In this document: piece by piece, positions 51,129 through 60,042 of the stretch
Position numbering within the stretch: the stretch's first letter is position 1
How the letters are laid out: each line of letters begins with the position of its first letter
The notes under the pieces: model-generated
Seen by the model: only the letters and a program-made list of their open reading frames with translations
Told to the model about the DNA's origin: nothing
The model's database searches: none
Position numbers and translations under genes: made by a program
Source: an uncultured Duncaniella sp.
GTDB taxonomy: Bacteria > Bacteroidota > Bacteroidia > Bacteroidales > Muribaculaceae
Length of the DNA stretch: 64,000 bases
Assembly (NCBI GenBank): GCA_910577255.1
Contig: CAJTMH010000001.1
Coordinates: 248,001-312,000, forward strand
Reading direction: 5' to 3'

Positions 51129-54100
51129 TTACACTCCACCGCTTTCAGTGGTTTTTTGCTCTGAATTGGTGCTTCCGCCCTCATTGGCTGCTGCAAATAT
51201 TTTCTGGAGATGTTTTTCTTTGAAATTCTGCAACAGTTCCCAGAAGCCCGGAACGAAGAGGGTGCCGACAATGGCGTTTATTGCCATACCGAATACTACT
51301 GCCGTTCCCAACGCCACACGAGAAGCCGCTCCGGCTCCTGTGGCAAATAACATTGGCAGCACACCGAAAACGAATGCCAAAGCTGTCATCATAATCGGAC
51401 GGAAACGAATCCTCCCGGCATCCTGCGCGGCTTCAGATATTGATACTCCAGTTTTTCGGAAATCAATGGCATATTCCACAATAAGGATGGCGTTCTTGGC
51501 TGAGAGCCCCAATAGCAATATTATACCAATCTGCGTATAGATGGAGATCGACTGTGATAAGAATATACATCCGAGCACAGTTCCCAAGATTGCGGTCGGC
51601 ATTGAGATGACCACCGCAATAGGATCGGTCCAACTCTCATATTGGGCTGCTAAAACAAGGATAGTTATGACAATGGCGAAAATCAGGACAATGGAAATAG
51701 TGGTTCCTGACTGGGTCTCCTGATATGCTTCGCCTGTCCATGCGTAAGAGAAATTCTCTCCCACCGCTTTTTTCAGCAGTTCTTCCATCGCCTGGATACA
51801 ATCGTTACTTGAAACACCTTTGGCCGGGGTGCCGGTTATGGATGCAGTGTTATACATATTATATCTGCTTACGGTAGATTGTCCGGCTGATGGGTCAACG
51901 GAGGCAAAGGATGCAAAAGGAACCATCTCGCCTGATGAGTTGCGTACCGACAGGCGTGATATGTCCTCAATATGGCTTCTGGCCTCACTGTCGGCACTGA
52001 TGGTGACCTGATACGTGCGACCGAATTTCACGAAGTCATTGACATAACTGCTTCCCATGTATTGCGATAGGGTCGAGTATATATCCTCAAGATTCAAACC
52101 AAGCATTTTTGCCCTTTCTCGGTCAACGTTTATCGCATACTGCGGAACTTCGCCTTGGAACTGAGTGGTGAGTTGTGCGATTCGTGGGTCATCCTTAGCG
52201 TCTTCCTGCATACGTTTTATCGCATCTTCAAGAGCGCTCACGCCCAAACTGTTGATGTCAAGTATCTGCATCTGCATGCCTGATGTCATGCCTAATCCAG
52301 GTATGGCAGGAGGATTTACAGAGAATATGATGGGTTCCTGGAACTCATTTCCTATTTCATCGACTTTTGCCATGACAGATTCCACATCATGCCCTTTACC
52401 TTTACGGTCTTTCCACGGTTTGAGCACCACAAAGAGTGATCCCATATTTCCCCCTGAACCTCCGCCCATCATAGACTGTCCTGAAATGGCAATTACATTC
52501 GCCACTTCCGGCAGTTCCCTGATGCGCGATGAGAGAGAGGTTACGATCTTGTCTGTTCTGTCGAGCGAAGCTCCTGTCGGGAGTTGCACAGATGTCATGA
52601 AATAGCCCATGTCCTCTTCGGGTATATAACTTGACGGCCATTTCACAAAACCCCAGAACGCGAGTGCACATAAACCGAAGTAGACGCAGATGGCAACTAT
52701 CGGTTTCTTGAGCAGACTCCCGACCCAAGAGGTATATTTCTTTACAGTCCATCCAAATCCTTTGTTGAACCATCTGTAAAGAAAGAAATGGGGATTAGGA
52801 TCTGTCTTTTTGCGTAAGAACAAAGCACACATCGCGGGTGTGAAAGTCAATGCGTTGAATCCAGAGAATGCCACCGAGGTTGCGATGGTTAGGGCGAATT
52901 GCTTGTACAGCGACCCTGTTATGCCACTGATGAATGCTGTGGGGATAAACACCGAAAGCAGCACAAGGACTTCCCCGACAACCGGCCCCTGCAATTCCTC
53001 CATGGCTTTTATGGCGCTTTCGCGCGGAGAAAGCTTCCCTTCCTGCACGAGACGCGCACAATCCTCCACCACGACAATCGCATCATCGACCACAATGGCT
53101 ATGGCCAGCACAAGCCCGAAAAGAGTCAGGGTGTTGAGTGAGAATCCAAGCAGTTTCATTACGGCAAACGTGGCTATCAGTGACACTGGGATGGCTATCA
53201 TTGGAATCATCACAGCACGCCAACTTTGAAGGAAAATGAGTATAACCACCATGACGATGAGGGTTGTCTCGACGAATGTCACAAGCACCTCGTCAATGGA
53301 TGCCGTGACGTAGTCGGTGGTATTCATTATGACCTCATAATGCACACCTTCGGGGAAATACTCTGCCAGATCATCAAGTTTGGCCTGTACTTTTTTTGCC
53401 ACTTCGAGGGCGTTAGCTCCCGGAAGTTGCTGTATGCCGATGAGACCGGCCTCTTTGCCAGACACATGTGAAACTGTTGAATAGCTTGAGCTTCCGAGGT
53501 CAACCGTTGCGATATCCTTAAGATGTAGCATCGAACCGTCAGGATCGACACGCAGAATTATGTTGCCGAAACCTTTCGATGTGTCAAGTTGACCTTGGGC
53601 CGTGAGCGTGAACTCGAAGTCCACATCTTCGTCCACAGGGGGGGTGCCGACGCTACCGGCTGACACTTCAAGATTCTGTGACTGGATCATTTCCATGACA
53701 TCATCAGGGGTGAGGTTCCTGACTTTCATCTTGTCGGGGTCGAGCCAGACACGCATGCTGTATTCACCACCACCGAATGCACTTGCGCCACCGACGCCAT
53801 CAATGCGCGACAGTTCGTCTATGATATGAAGTTGCGCGTAGTTGGTAAGGTATAGTGAGTTGTAGCGACCGCTGTCATCACCTTCGAGCGCGATGAAAAG
53901 AATGATATTTGACGATTCCGACATCACTGACACACCTTGCTCCTTTACGGCAGAAGGAAGCGTGGCTTCAGCAAGCGAGATGCGGTTCTGAACTTTCACG
54001 GCCGCTTCATCGAGGTCGGTGCCATTCTCAAATGTGACTGTAAGATTGTATGATCCATCACTTGAATTGGAACTCATGTACATCATGCCTTCCACACCGT

Positions 54101-54311
54101 TGATTTGCTCTTCAATTGGTTCACCGACCACTTTTGCCACAGTTTCGGCATCAGCTCCGGGATAGGAGGCCGAAACCATAACAGTTGGCGGTGTGATGTC
54201 AGGAAACTGAGCAACCGGAAGGGTGTTCACGGTAATCAGCCCGACAATGACCATAATTATCGCCAGGACAGTGGCGAAGATAGGTCGATCTATGAAAAAT
54301 CTTGAAAACAT
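51129..54311 (-). CDS. RND-family multidrug efflux transporter (HAE1 type)
   Basis: A 1060-residue inner-membrane pump with the AcrB/MexB plan: N-terminal FSRFFIDRPIFATVLAIIMVI, two large periplasmic loops, twelve predicted helices and the proton-relay pair DD in LAIAIVVDDAIVVVED. The length fits HAE1 drug pumps rather than the shorter metal or SecDF classes. It is the last gene of an operon with the adaptor and the outer-membrane channel. Substrates are unknown. Confidence 0.93.
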   Translation of the reverse strand: MFSRFFIDRPIFATVLAIIMVIVGLITVNTLPVAQFPDITPPTVMVSASYPGADAETVAKVVGEPIEEQINGVEGMMYMSSNSSDGSYNLTVTFENGTDLDEAAVKVQNRISLAEATLPSAVKEQGVSVMSESSNIILFIALEGDDSGRYNSLYLTNYAQLHIIDELSRIDGVGGASAFGGGEYSMRVWLDPDKMKVRNLTPDDVMEMIQSQNLEVSAGSVGTPPVDEDVDFEFTLTAQGQLDTSKGFGNIILRVDPDGSMLHLKDIATVDLGSSSYSTVSHVSGKEAGLIGIQQLPGANALEVAKKVQAKLDDLAEYFPEGVHYEVIMNTTDYVTASIDEVLVTFVETTLIVMVVILIFLQSWRAVMIPMIAIPVSLIATFAVMKLLGFSLNTLTLFGLVLAIAIVVDDAIVVVEDCARLVQEGKLSPRESAIKAMEELQGPVVGEVLVLLSVFIPTAFISGITGSLYKQFALTIATSVAFSGFNALTFTPAMCALFLRKKTDPNPHFFLYRWFNKGFGWTVKKYTSWVGSLLKKPIVAICVYFGLCALAFWGFVKWPSSYIPEEDMGYFMTSVQLPTGASLDRTDKIVTSLSSRIRELPEVANVIAISGQSMMGGGSGGNMGSLFVVLKPWKDRKGKGHDVESVMAKVDEIGNEFQEPIIFSVNPPAIPGLGMTSGMQMQILDINSLGVSALEDAIKRMQEDAKDDPRIAQLTTQFQGEVPQYAINVDRERAKMLGLNLEDIYSTLSQYMGSSYVNDFVKFGRTYQVTISADSEARSHIEDISRLSVRNSSGEMVPFASFASVDPSAGQSTVSRYNMYNTASITGTPAKGVSSNDCIQAMEELLKKAVGENFSYAWTGEAYQETQSGTTISIVLIFAIVITILVLAAQYESWTDPIAVVISMPTAILGTVLGCIFLSQSISIYTQIGIILLLGLSAKNAILIVEYAIDFRKTGVSISEAAQDAGRIRFRPIMMTALAFVFGVLPMLFATGAGAASRVALGTAVVFGMAINAIVGTLFVPGFWELLQNFKEKHLQKIFAAANEGGSTNSEQKTTESGGV

Positions 54312-54339
54312 ACTGGTCTACTCTTGTTTAGGTTAGTAT

Positions 54340-55470
54340 TTATTTTACCACCTTCGGATTCACTGTCATTCCGTTCTTGACTTTAAGAAGAGCCTTTGTG
54401 ACATATCGGCTCTTAGGCGAAAGACCGGAAATGACCACACGCATAGAATCCTGATATAAGTCGCCTGTTTTAATAGGTGTGTACACTACACGGTTTGAGT
54501 CATTGACCACGTATAGATATTTGCCAAGCTGGTCGGAACCTATTGATGAATCTTTGACAAGTATCGCATTAGTGTCAGTCCCATAGGGGAGTTTTATCTT
54601 TACGTACATTCCTGCTTTTAATTCTCCGTATGGATTCTGTATACGACACCGGAGCTCCATTGTCCCTGTCGATTTGTTAAGAGCCGGCGCAAGATATGAC
54701 AGCTCGCCGGTGTAACGGTGTGGCAAAGTGTCGTTAAACTCCATTTCCACCGCCTTGAACTGAGGATTATTCATCGGGTCATTTACCTTTAGCAACTGAA
54801 GGTATTTCTCATCCTCAATAAAGAAATTGGCGGTCATGGTTGTGTTGTCGTATACGGTTGCCAGTGTGACCGGCGAACCTTCGCCACCCACGTATGCTCC
54901 GGCGCTGAGTTTGTTAGCTGATACTTCACCTGCAATTGGGGCAGTGACCGTGCAGTAACTTAGCATTTTCTCTGCTGATTCAAGCGAGGCAGTGGCATTC
55001 TTTATGTCAGCCTCTGCCTGGTGGAGGCTGTTTTCAGCCTGTGCCACTTCCATCCTTGACACTGCATCGCTCGCAAAAGCTTTTTTCACTGCTTCGTAAT
55101 GCGTCTGAGCATATTCGTAATTGCTCTTGGCTGTAGCAAGGGCTGCGGCGGCTTGTTGGACTGCATCCCGATATTTCGTATCTTCTATGCGGAACAGGAC
55201 CGCTCCTTTAGCCACCTTGTCGCCGTTGTTGTAGTTCTGCGACAACAGTTGTCCGTTGACTCGGCCCACCACGTCAATCGCACTTTTGGCTGTCAGGTAT
55301 CCGGGATAGCTATATGTGATCAAAATGGAGTCTTGTTCAGGATATGCCACGTCGATGGTCTCAACCTCGTTGTCGGCCGATGCTTTAGATTTTTTATCGC
55401 TGTCACAGCTAAGGCAGTTAATGCCAACTGCTGCTATGACCATCCCTTTGAGTGTCGAATTTATATTCAT
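54340..55470 (-). CDS. RND efflux periplasmic adaptor (membrane fusion protein)
   Basis: A 376-residue adaptor with a lipobox (NCLSC, cysteine about 22), a lipoyl-half motif (VDVVGRVNGQLLSQNYNNGDKV), a helical hairpin (about 100-165), the second lipoyl half (SYCTVTAPIAGEVSA) and beta-barrel/membrane-proximal domains. It links the inner-membrane pump to the outer-membrane channel. It lies 28 bases before the pump gene. Confidence 0.92.
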   Translation of the reverse strand: MNINSTLKGMVIAAVGINCLSCDSDKKSKASADNEVETIDVAYPEQDSILITYSYPGYLTAKSAIDVVGRVNGQLLSQNYNNGDKVAKGAVLFRIEDTKYRDAVQQAAAALATAKSNYEYAQTHYEAVKKAFASDAVSRMEVAQAENSLHQAEADIKNATASLESAEKMLSYCTVTAPIAGEVSANKLSAGAYVGGEGSPVTLATVYDNTTMTANFFIEDEKYLQLLKVNDPMNNPQFKAVEMEFNDTLPHRYTGELSYLAPALNKSTGTMELRCRIQNPYGELKAGMYVKIKLPYGTDTNAILVKDSSIGSDQLGKYLYVVNDSNRVVYTPIKTGDLYQDSMRVVISGLSPKSRYVTKALLKVKNGMTVNPKVVK

Positions 55471-55505
55471 AGCTGTAAGTTTATTTCGGTAAGAAACTTA
55501 TTTTT

Positions 55506-56909
55506 TTATTCTGTTGGCGAGCCTCCAAGTGCTTTGTAGAGACTTATGAGGGCTTGAAGGGCATTGCCGCGCGCTTCTGCCATTGAAGTGGCATAGTTAA
55601 GCCAGTCGATTTGCGCATTAACAACGTTGGTGAATGGAGATAAGCCTTGCGTGTATTGGTCGATTGAAAGATCAAACGCCTCCTTGCTATAGCCGAATCC
55701 CTCAACGTATCTGTCAATGGTTTCAAGGGTGGTGAAGTAGGCTTTCAGTGCATTATCCACCTCCTGCACGGCTGTCATCACTGTCAGGTTGTAGTTGTCT
55801 ATCCCAATCTGCATCTGTTCCTTTGCTTCTGCGACGGCATATTTGCGTGCGAAGCCATCAAACATGGTCCATGAGAGGGTAGGGGCTATGGAGTATTCAA
55901 AACTGTTCTTCTTGAACATATCGCCCATCTTGTGGGCGGCCACACCTACGGAACCTTGTAGCGAGAGAGTTGGCAGGAAGTCCTTCTTGGCTATTCCGAG
56001 TTGCGCTGCGTAGGCGGCAAGTTGATATTCCGCCTCCATGATGTCAGGCCGACGTCGAAGGAGATTCATGGGGACACCGGTGGCTACGAGATGTGTGTAG
56101 GCCGGTTGCTGTCGTGGTTCCGTTATGCTTGCGGGGACCTCGGAGGGATATACACCCATCAGGATTGCTATGGCATTTATGGTCTCACGGATGGAATATT
56201 CGAGCTGCGGAATGGTGACTTCTGTTGAGCAATAGATGGTTTTTGCCTGTGCCACGTCGAGTTTTGACACGAGTCCGGCCTCATAGCGGGCTTCTGTTAT
56301 CTTCACCACCTTACCCTGCGATTCAATATGTTCCCGGGCTATGGCAAGTTTGTTTTGAAGCGTGCGTAGATTGATATAATATGTGGTTGCCTGTGCTGTG
56401 AGACTAACCATAGTGGCTGTATAGTCGGCTTTAGAAGCGTTGTAAAGAGCCTTCTTATTTTTCACCTGTGATGAAATTTTGCCGAATAGGTCTATCTCCC
56501 AGTTCATGTCGACCCCAAGTGAAAAATAGCTTGAATTGGACGACGGTGTGTCGCTGTTTCGGATTGCTCCGGCAGATCGGCTGTTGGTGTATCCCGCACT
56601 GGCAGAGAACGTGGGGTAATACTGGGCGGCCGCCTGGCTAATTGTCTGACGTGCTATCTCCATACGGTGGTATGCCGTACGTAGGTTGTAATTATTGTCA
56701 ATCACCGTGGAAATCAATGTGTCGAGAGGTGCGTCCTCAAACAGAGTCCACCATTTGTCATCTGACGGCAAAGTTTGTTGGACGTCAGTGGTATACTCCC
56801 ATCTTTCCGGCATCGGGCGGTTGAGATAGTCGGGTGCTTGCGCTTTTACACTCATACCAGAGGCAATCACAGCGCTGCAAATAGTTAAAACGTGGATTAT
56901 AGCTTTCAT
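55506..56909 (-). CDS. Outer-membrane efflux channel (TolC/NodT family)
   Basis: 467 residues from the ATG at 56909; the longer frame to 56951 would put 14 more residues ahead of the signal peptide. The signal peptide (1-about 22) is followed by two repeated halves of helical-barrel sequence (PDYLNRPMPERWEYTTDVQQ..., VVTNVVNAQIDWLNYATSMAEARGNALQALISLYKALGG; key end LYKALGG), as in NodT-type channels. It is first in an outer-membrane/adaptor/pump operon, an order reversed relative to E. coli acrAB. Confidence 0.92.
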   Translation of the reverse strand: MKAIIHVLTICSAVIASGMSVKAQAPDYLNRPMPERWEYTTDVQQTLPSDDKWWTLFEDAPLDTLISTVIDNNYNLRTAYHRMEIARQTISQAAAQYYPTFSASAGYTNSRSAGAIRNSDTPSSNSSYFSLGVDMNWEIDLFGKISSQVKNKKALYNASKADYTATMVSLTAQATTYYINLRTLQNKLAIAREHIESQGKVVKITEARYEAGLVSKLDVAQAKTIYCSTEVTIPQLEYSIRETINAIAILMGVYPSEVPASITEPRQQPAYTHLVATGVPMNLLRRRPDIMEAEYQLAAYAAQLGIAKKDFLPTLSLQGSVGVAAHKMGDMFKKNSFEYSIAPTLSWTMFDGFARKYAVAEAKEQMQIGIDNYNLTVMTAVQEVDNALKAYFTTLETIDRYVEGFGYSKEAFDLSIDQYTQGLSPFTNVVNAQIDWLNYATSMAEARGNALQALISLYKALGGSPTE

Positions 56910-57066
56910 AAATAACTGACAGATTACACTTATAACAAGTGGTTTTTTCAATCAGTTCTTTATAAAGTGTGCTTGTGGAATTAAAATCCTAAAATTACGA
57001 GAAAAACAAAAGCTGTTTTAACTAATGTTGTGATACGTGTGCCTGATTATTGCCCATTGTCGGTTT

Positions 57067-57074
57067 TACCTTTG
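57067..57074 (+). promoter_or_regulatory. Promoter -7 element of the small gene at 57111
   Basis: TACCTTTG, an exact TAnnTTTG match; the predicted start near 57081 lies after the upstream ATG at 57030, so the shorter start is favoured. Confidence 0.6.
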
Positions 57075-57110
57075 TATCGTGAAATTAAACCTCTTAACTA
57101 TTTGATGATT

Positions 57111-57401
57111 ATGACCGCTATAAATCGTACAGACCTGCTTTATGTTACAGCCATCAAAGGTGGTGCAACCATTTTTTCCACTTGCCTTAGTGGAGTGGCT
57201 TCACTTGGCGAAGTGTTTAGAAAGATAAAATCGGCAACCCAATCAGAGGGAATCCTTACTTTGCGGTTGCGCAATAGTACTCAGGGGTGGGTGCAAAGCC
57301 ACAATCTTATATTTAAGTCCGAAAATCTCCAACCGGCCTTCGCATGCCATGGCCAGAATTCTAATAGTAAGGTGAAGATGGATTATCCGTCACTTTTCTG
57401 A
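57111..57401 (+). CDS. Small conserved-looking protein, function unknown
   Basis: A 96-residue product from the ATG at 57111 (another ATG two codons earlier, 57105). It starts TAINRTDLLYVTAIKGGATIF and has a repeating SL/SEV helix pattern and LRLRNSTQGWVQSHN near the end; no signal peptide or membrane helix is clear. The tight promoter and the balanced composition argue for a real gene. I recall similar short proteins in Bacteroidales but cannot name a family. Confidence 0.6.
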   Translation: MTAINRTDLLYVTAIKGGATIFSTCLSGVASLGEVFRKIKSATQSEGILTLRLRNSTQGWVQSHNLIFKSENLQPAFACHGQNSNSKVKMDYPSLF

Positions 57402-57445
57402 ACGTAATCCAGTAGATTCACGCCATAAGAAGAGATGCTGAGCTG

Positions 57446-57778
57446 TTACTTGTTGCCGAGCATTTCAAATGTGTCGACATATATTTCAGTCACATTCCTC
57501 TTTATGGCATTGCGGTCCTCCCACATCCTGTAGCGTATTTTTCCTTCTATATATAGCCTGGCTCCCTTGCGGATATATTTTTCCGCAAATTCCGCATTGC
57601 GGTCCCACATTATGATATTGTGCCATTCAGTGCGCTCAGGCACTTTTGTCCCGTCAGCCAAAGCCCGCTCCCTTTCATTAGTCGCCAGCGAGAATGAGGC
57701 TATAGGACGAGTCTCGACATATCTTATCTCGGGGTCTTTCCCGACGTTTCCTATTAAAATGACCTTATTGATGCTCAC
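57446..57778 (-). CDS. ssb: Single-stranded DNA-binding protein lacking the usual acidic tail
   Basis: 110 residues from the GTG at 57778 (the frame reaches back to another GTG at 57853, but a -7 element TAAATTTG at 57819-57812 lies between, and the family begins SINKVILIGNVGKDPEIRY). The OB fold is complete (ERTEWHNIIMWDRNAEFAEKYIRKGARLYIEGKIRYR), but the protein ends at FEMLGNK with no glycine/proline linker or DDLPF-type tip. The tip is the protein-interaction site of normal Ssb. Probably a paralogue or accessory SSB. Confidence 0.87.
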   Translation of the reverse strand: MSINKVILIGNVGKDPEIRYVETRPIASFSLATNERERALADGTKVPERTEWHNIIMWDRNAEFAEKYIRKGARLYIEGKIRYRMWEDRNAIKRNVTEIYVDTFEMLGNK

Positions 57779-57811
57779 AATACAAAAAAGTGGGTTTTGT
57801 TCGTTTGGACG

Positions 57812-57819
57812 CAAATTTA
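57812..57819 (-). promoter_or_regulatory. Promoter -7 element of ssb
   Basis: TAAATTTG on the minus strand (57819-57812), predicting a start near 57805 and so supporting the GTG at 57778. Confidence 0.55.
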
Positions 57820-57898
57820 GACATTTTTTCTTGATTGTGAAACATATTTTCACTGATAGGTGTTTATCTTGAAAAATAGTTAATAATAATTTACAGTC

Positions 57899-58519
57899 AT
57901 GAAAGGATTCTACTATCTGCTTGGTTTGGCTACCCTGCTTTCGGTGACGTCGTGTGATGATACCGCCCGATTGGCCAAAGAACTTCCCGGCACCTGGGCC
58001 GGAACGCCTGAGAATTTCACCGACAACTCGGCCATAACCGCCACGATTATTGAAAATTACACTATCGTTTCAAATCCTGACACTCAACAGAAGTCATTAC
58101 GTGGGGGCGATATACTTATTACAGGTATGATATCCTCAACCACACAGGTGGTGAGCAATGGCAGTCTTATCGAGCCTATAACCCTGACTGCAGCTGCCAA
58201 ATCCTCGATCGAAGGCACATGGAATGTGATTGACGACGACGAAGTGGCTGTGATGTTGAAACCCGAGACGTTGAAGGTCGAGGTGGATCCTGAAGCTATA
58301 ATGGTAAATACCAATGTGCTTTCCGGCGCCGATTCCCCTGACATTGATTCACTACGGCCGCAGGTTTGTGCCAACCTTTCGCAAGGTTTAAGCCAGGCAC
58401 TGGTGATCCGTTATGCTTCTGTAAGGCGTCTTGACGATGTGAAAATAAAAGGTCCCATCCTGAAATTTGAAATAGGAAAAACAGATTACGTCTTGACCCG
58501 ACAGGGTGATTCGAATTAA
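57899..58519 (+). CDS. Lipoprotein of unknown function
   Basis: A 206-residue lipoprotein (lipobox SVTSC, C19) with mostly beta-strand pattern (GTWAGTPENF, ILITGMISSTTQVV) and a repeated IEGTWNVIDDDEVAVML motif suggesting a lipocalin-like or calycin beta-barrel. No family recognised. It lies 58 bases upstream of the thymidine kinase gene but that gene has its own promoter. Confidence 0.7.
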   Translation: MKGFYYLLGLATLLSVTSCDDTARLAKELPGTWAGTPENFTDNSAITATIIENYTIVSNPDTQQKSLRGGDILITGMISSTTQVVSNGSLIEPITLTAAAKSSIEGTWNVIDDDEVAVMLKPETLKVEVDPEAIMVNTNVLSGADSPDIDSLRPQVCANLSQGLSQALVIRYASVRRLDDVKIKGPILKFEIGKTDYVLTRQGDSN

Positions 58520-58531
58520 GAAAAAATTTTC

Positions 58532-58539
58532 TACCTTTG
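58532..58539 (+). promoter_or_regulatory. Promoter -7 element of tdk
   Basis: TACCTTTG 39 bases before the ATG at 58578. Confidence 0.55.
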
Positions 58540-58577
58540 CCTGTGAATTGTAAATCTCCACCCTACGAACTAAAACA

Positions 58578-59216
58578 ATGAACAGAAAAGGTAAATTATA
58601 TTTCCGATATGGCACTATGGGTTCTGCTAAGACAGCCCTGCTTCTTACCACAGCCTATAATTTTGAAGAACGCAACATGAAGTACGTGTGTCTCAAGCCC
58701 ATAGTCGACACTCGGGAAGCAACCAACGTCATAAAATCAAGAATCGGCATTGAGCGTGAATGTAAATGGATATATCACGAAACCGATCTCTACGAGATGG
58801 CTCAGCACCTCTTTGAGGAGTCTTTAGCCGTGATTGATTGGTTTTTGGTCGATGAGGCTCAGTTTCTCACTCCTGACCAGGTCGACCAACTATCAAGAGT
58901 CGTAGATGATTTCGGCAGCAATGTGATATGCTACGGTTTACGTACTGATTTCCAGAGCCACCTTTTCGAAGGCTCCCGGAGGCTTTTTGAGATTGCAGAC
59001 ACGATTGATGAAATCAAATCAACCTGCACTTGTGGCCGTAAGACAATCATAAATGCCCGAATAGACCGTAACGGTGATTTTGTGGAAGAGGGAGAACAGG
59101 TGGAGATAGGCGGCGACGACCGTTACATCGCTGTGTGCCGTAAATGCTGGCGCAATAAGCGGATTGAGCAGTCCTACCGCTCGATTTTACCATTCAGGGA
59201 ACTGTCCCATGAATGA
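58578..59216 (+). CDS. tdk: Thymidine kinase (type II)
   Basis: A 212-residue kinase with P-loop GTMGSAKT (12-19; the usual glycine before KT is alanine), catalytic E93 in LVDEAQFL, the lasso segment GLRTDFQSHLFEGS and a zinc-binding set CTCGRK and CRKCW. It phosphorylates thymidine in salvage. Length and motifs fit type II enzymes. Confidence 0.93.
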   Translation: MNRKGKLYFRYGTMGSAKTALLLTTAYNFEERNMKYVCLKPIVDTREATNVIKSRIGIERECKWIYHETDLYEMAQHLFEESLAVIDWFLVDEAQFLTPDQVDQLSRVVDDFGSNVICYGLRTDFQSHLFEGSRRLFEIADTIDEIKSTCTCGRKTIINARIDRNGDFVEEGEQVEIGGDDRYIAVCRKCWRNKRIEQSYRSILPFRELSHE

Positions 59217-59237
59217 ATTATAACTCACCAACCAACT

Positions 59238-60014
59238 ATGAAAAGAAAAATTATTAGCACTATAGCTTCGTTGCTGATGCTCGTGCCTTTGGCCTCAAAC
59301 GCTCAGTCAGTAGTCCCATTGCTCGATGAGACCCTTACTTATGACGTGATTTACAAATGGGGATTCATCAACAAAGTGGCGGGCTATGCCACGATGACTT
59401 TACGCAATGACGGCGATTACTATAAGGCTGCAGTATATGCCGAAAATGCACCTTGGGCCAACAGTATTTACATGTTGCGCGACACTCTTTACACCACAAT
59501 GACAAAACAGGGGCTATATCCTGTAAAATATACATATATTGCCCATGAAGCAGGGAAATATAAGAAAGATGTGCTGACGTTTACACACAGCGGTAACACG
59601 TTCACGGCCGATGCCATCCGCTACAAGCAGGCTTCAAAAGGTGCACCAATCACATCATCCACTCTCCGACTCGAGGGACAGGGTATGACTGTCGACATGC
59701 TCAGCTCATTTTTCTATTTGCGCACGCTCGACTTCGATAATATGACGAAAGGTCAGAGCGTCACAGTGAACATATTCTCGGGATCCAAGAAAGAGTTACT
59801 CAAAATTACATATCAAGGCGAACAGACCGTGACACTGAATGGTCATGAATATGATACGTATTATATCAACTTCACATTTACCAGGAAGGGGGTTGAGAGT
59901 TCGCAGCCGATTTCGGGATGGATATCCAAGGATGCCCAGCGTATCCCGCTGAAGGTGGAAGGCTCACTTCCGGTAGGAAAAGTAAGGGCCTTGTACACCG
60001 GACCAAATCCTTAA
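59238..60014 (+). CDS. DUF3108 exported protein
   Basis: A 258-residue protein with a signal peptide (1-about 22, cleavage near SNA-QS) and the DUF3108 pattern (LTYDVIYKWGFINKVAGYATMTLRN, then PVKYTYIAHEAGKYKKDVLTF and a C-terminal GWISKDAQRIPLKVEGSLPVGKVRA). Family members are periplasmic or surface proteins of unknown role. Closely followed by the 5'-nucleotidase gene (about 28 bases). Confidence 0.82.
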   Translation: MKRKIISTIASLLMLVPLASNAQSVVPLLDETLTYDVIYKWGFINKVAGYATMTLRNDGDYYKAAVYAENAPWANSIYMLRDTLYTTMTKQGLYPVKYTYIAHEAGKYKKDVLTFTHSGNTFTADAIRYKQASKGAPITSSTLRLEGQGMTVDMLSSFFYLRTLDFDNMTKGQSVTVNIFSGSKKELLKITYQGEQTVTLNGHEYDTYYINFTFTRKGVESSQPISGWISKDAQRIPLKVEGSLPVGKVRALYTGPNP

Positions 60015-60042
60015 TTGAAATTAATCATATAGATAATTGATA

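Noticed and set aside
51129..56909. Antibiotic-resistance island
   Set aside because: The RND set is a typical chromosomal efflux operon; no transposase, integrase or repeats flank it.
57779..57853. 25-residue N-terminal extension of SSB from an upstream GTG
   Set aside because: The promoter -7 element lies inside it and the SSB family starts at the internal GTG.
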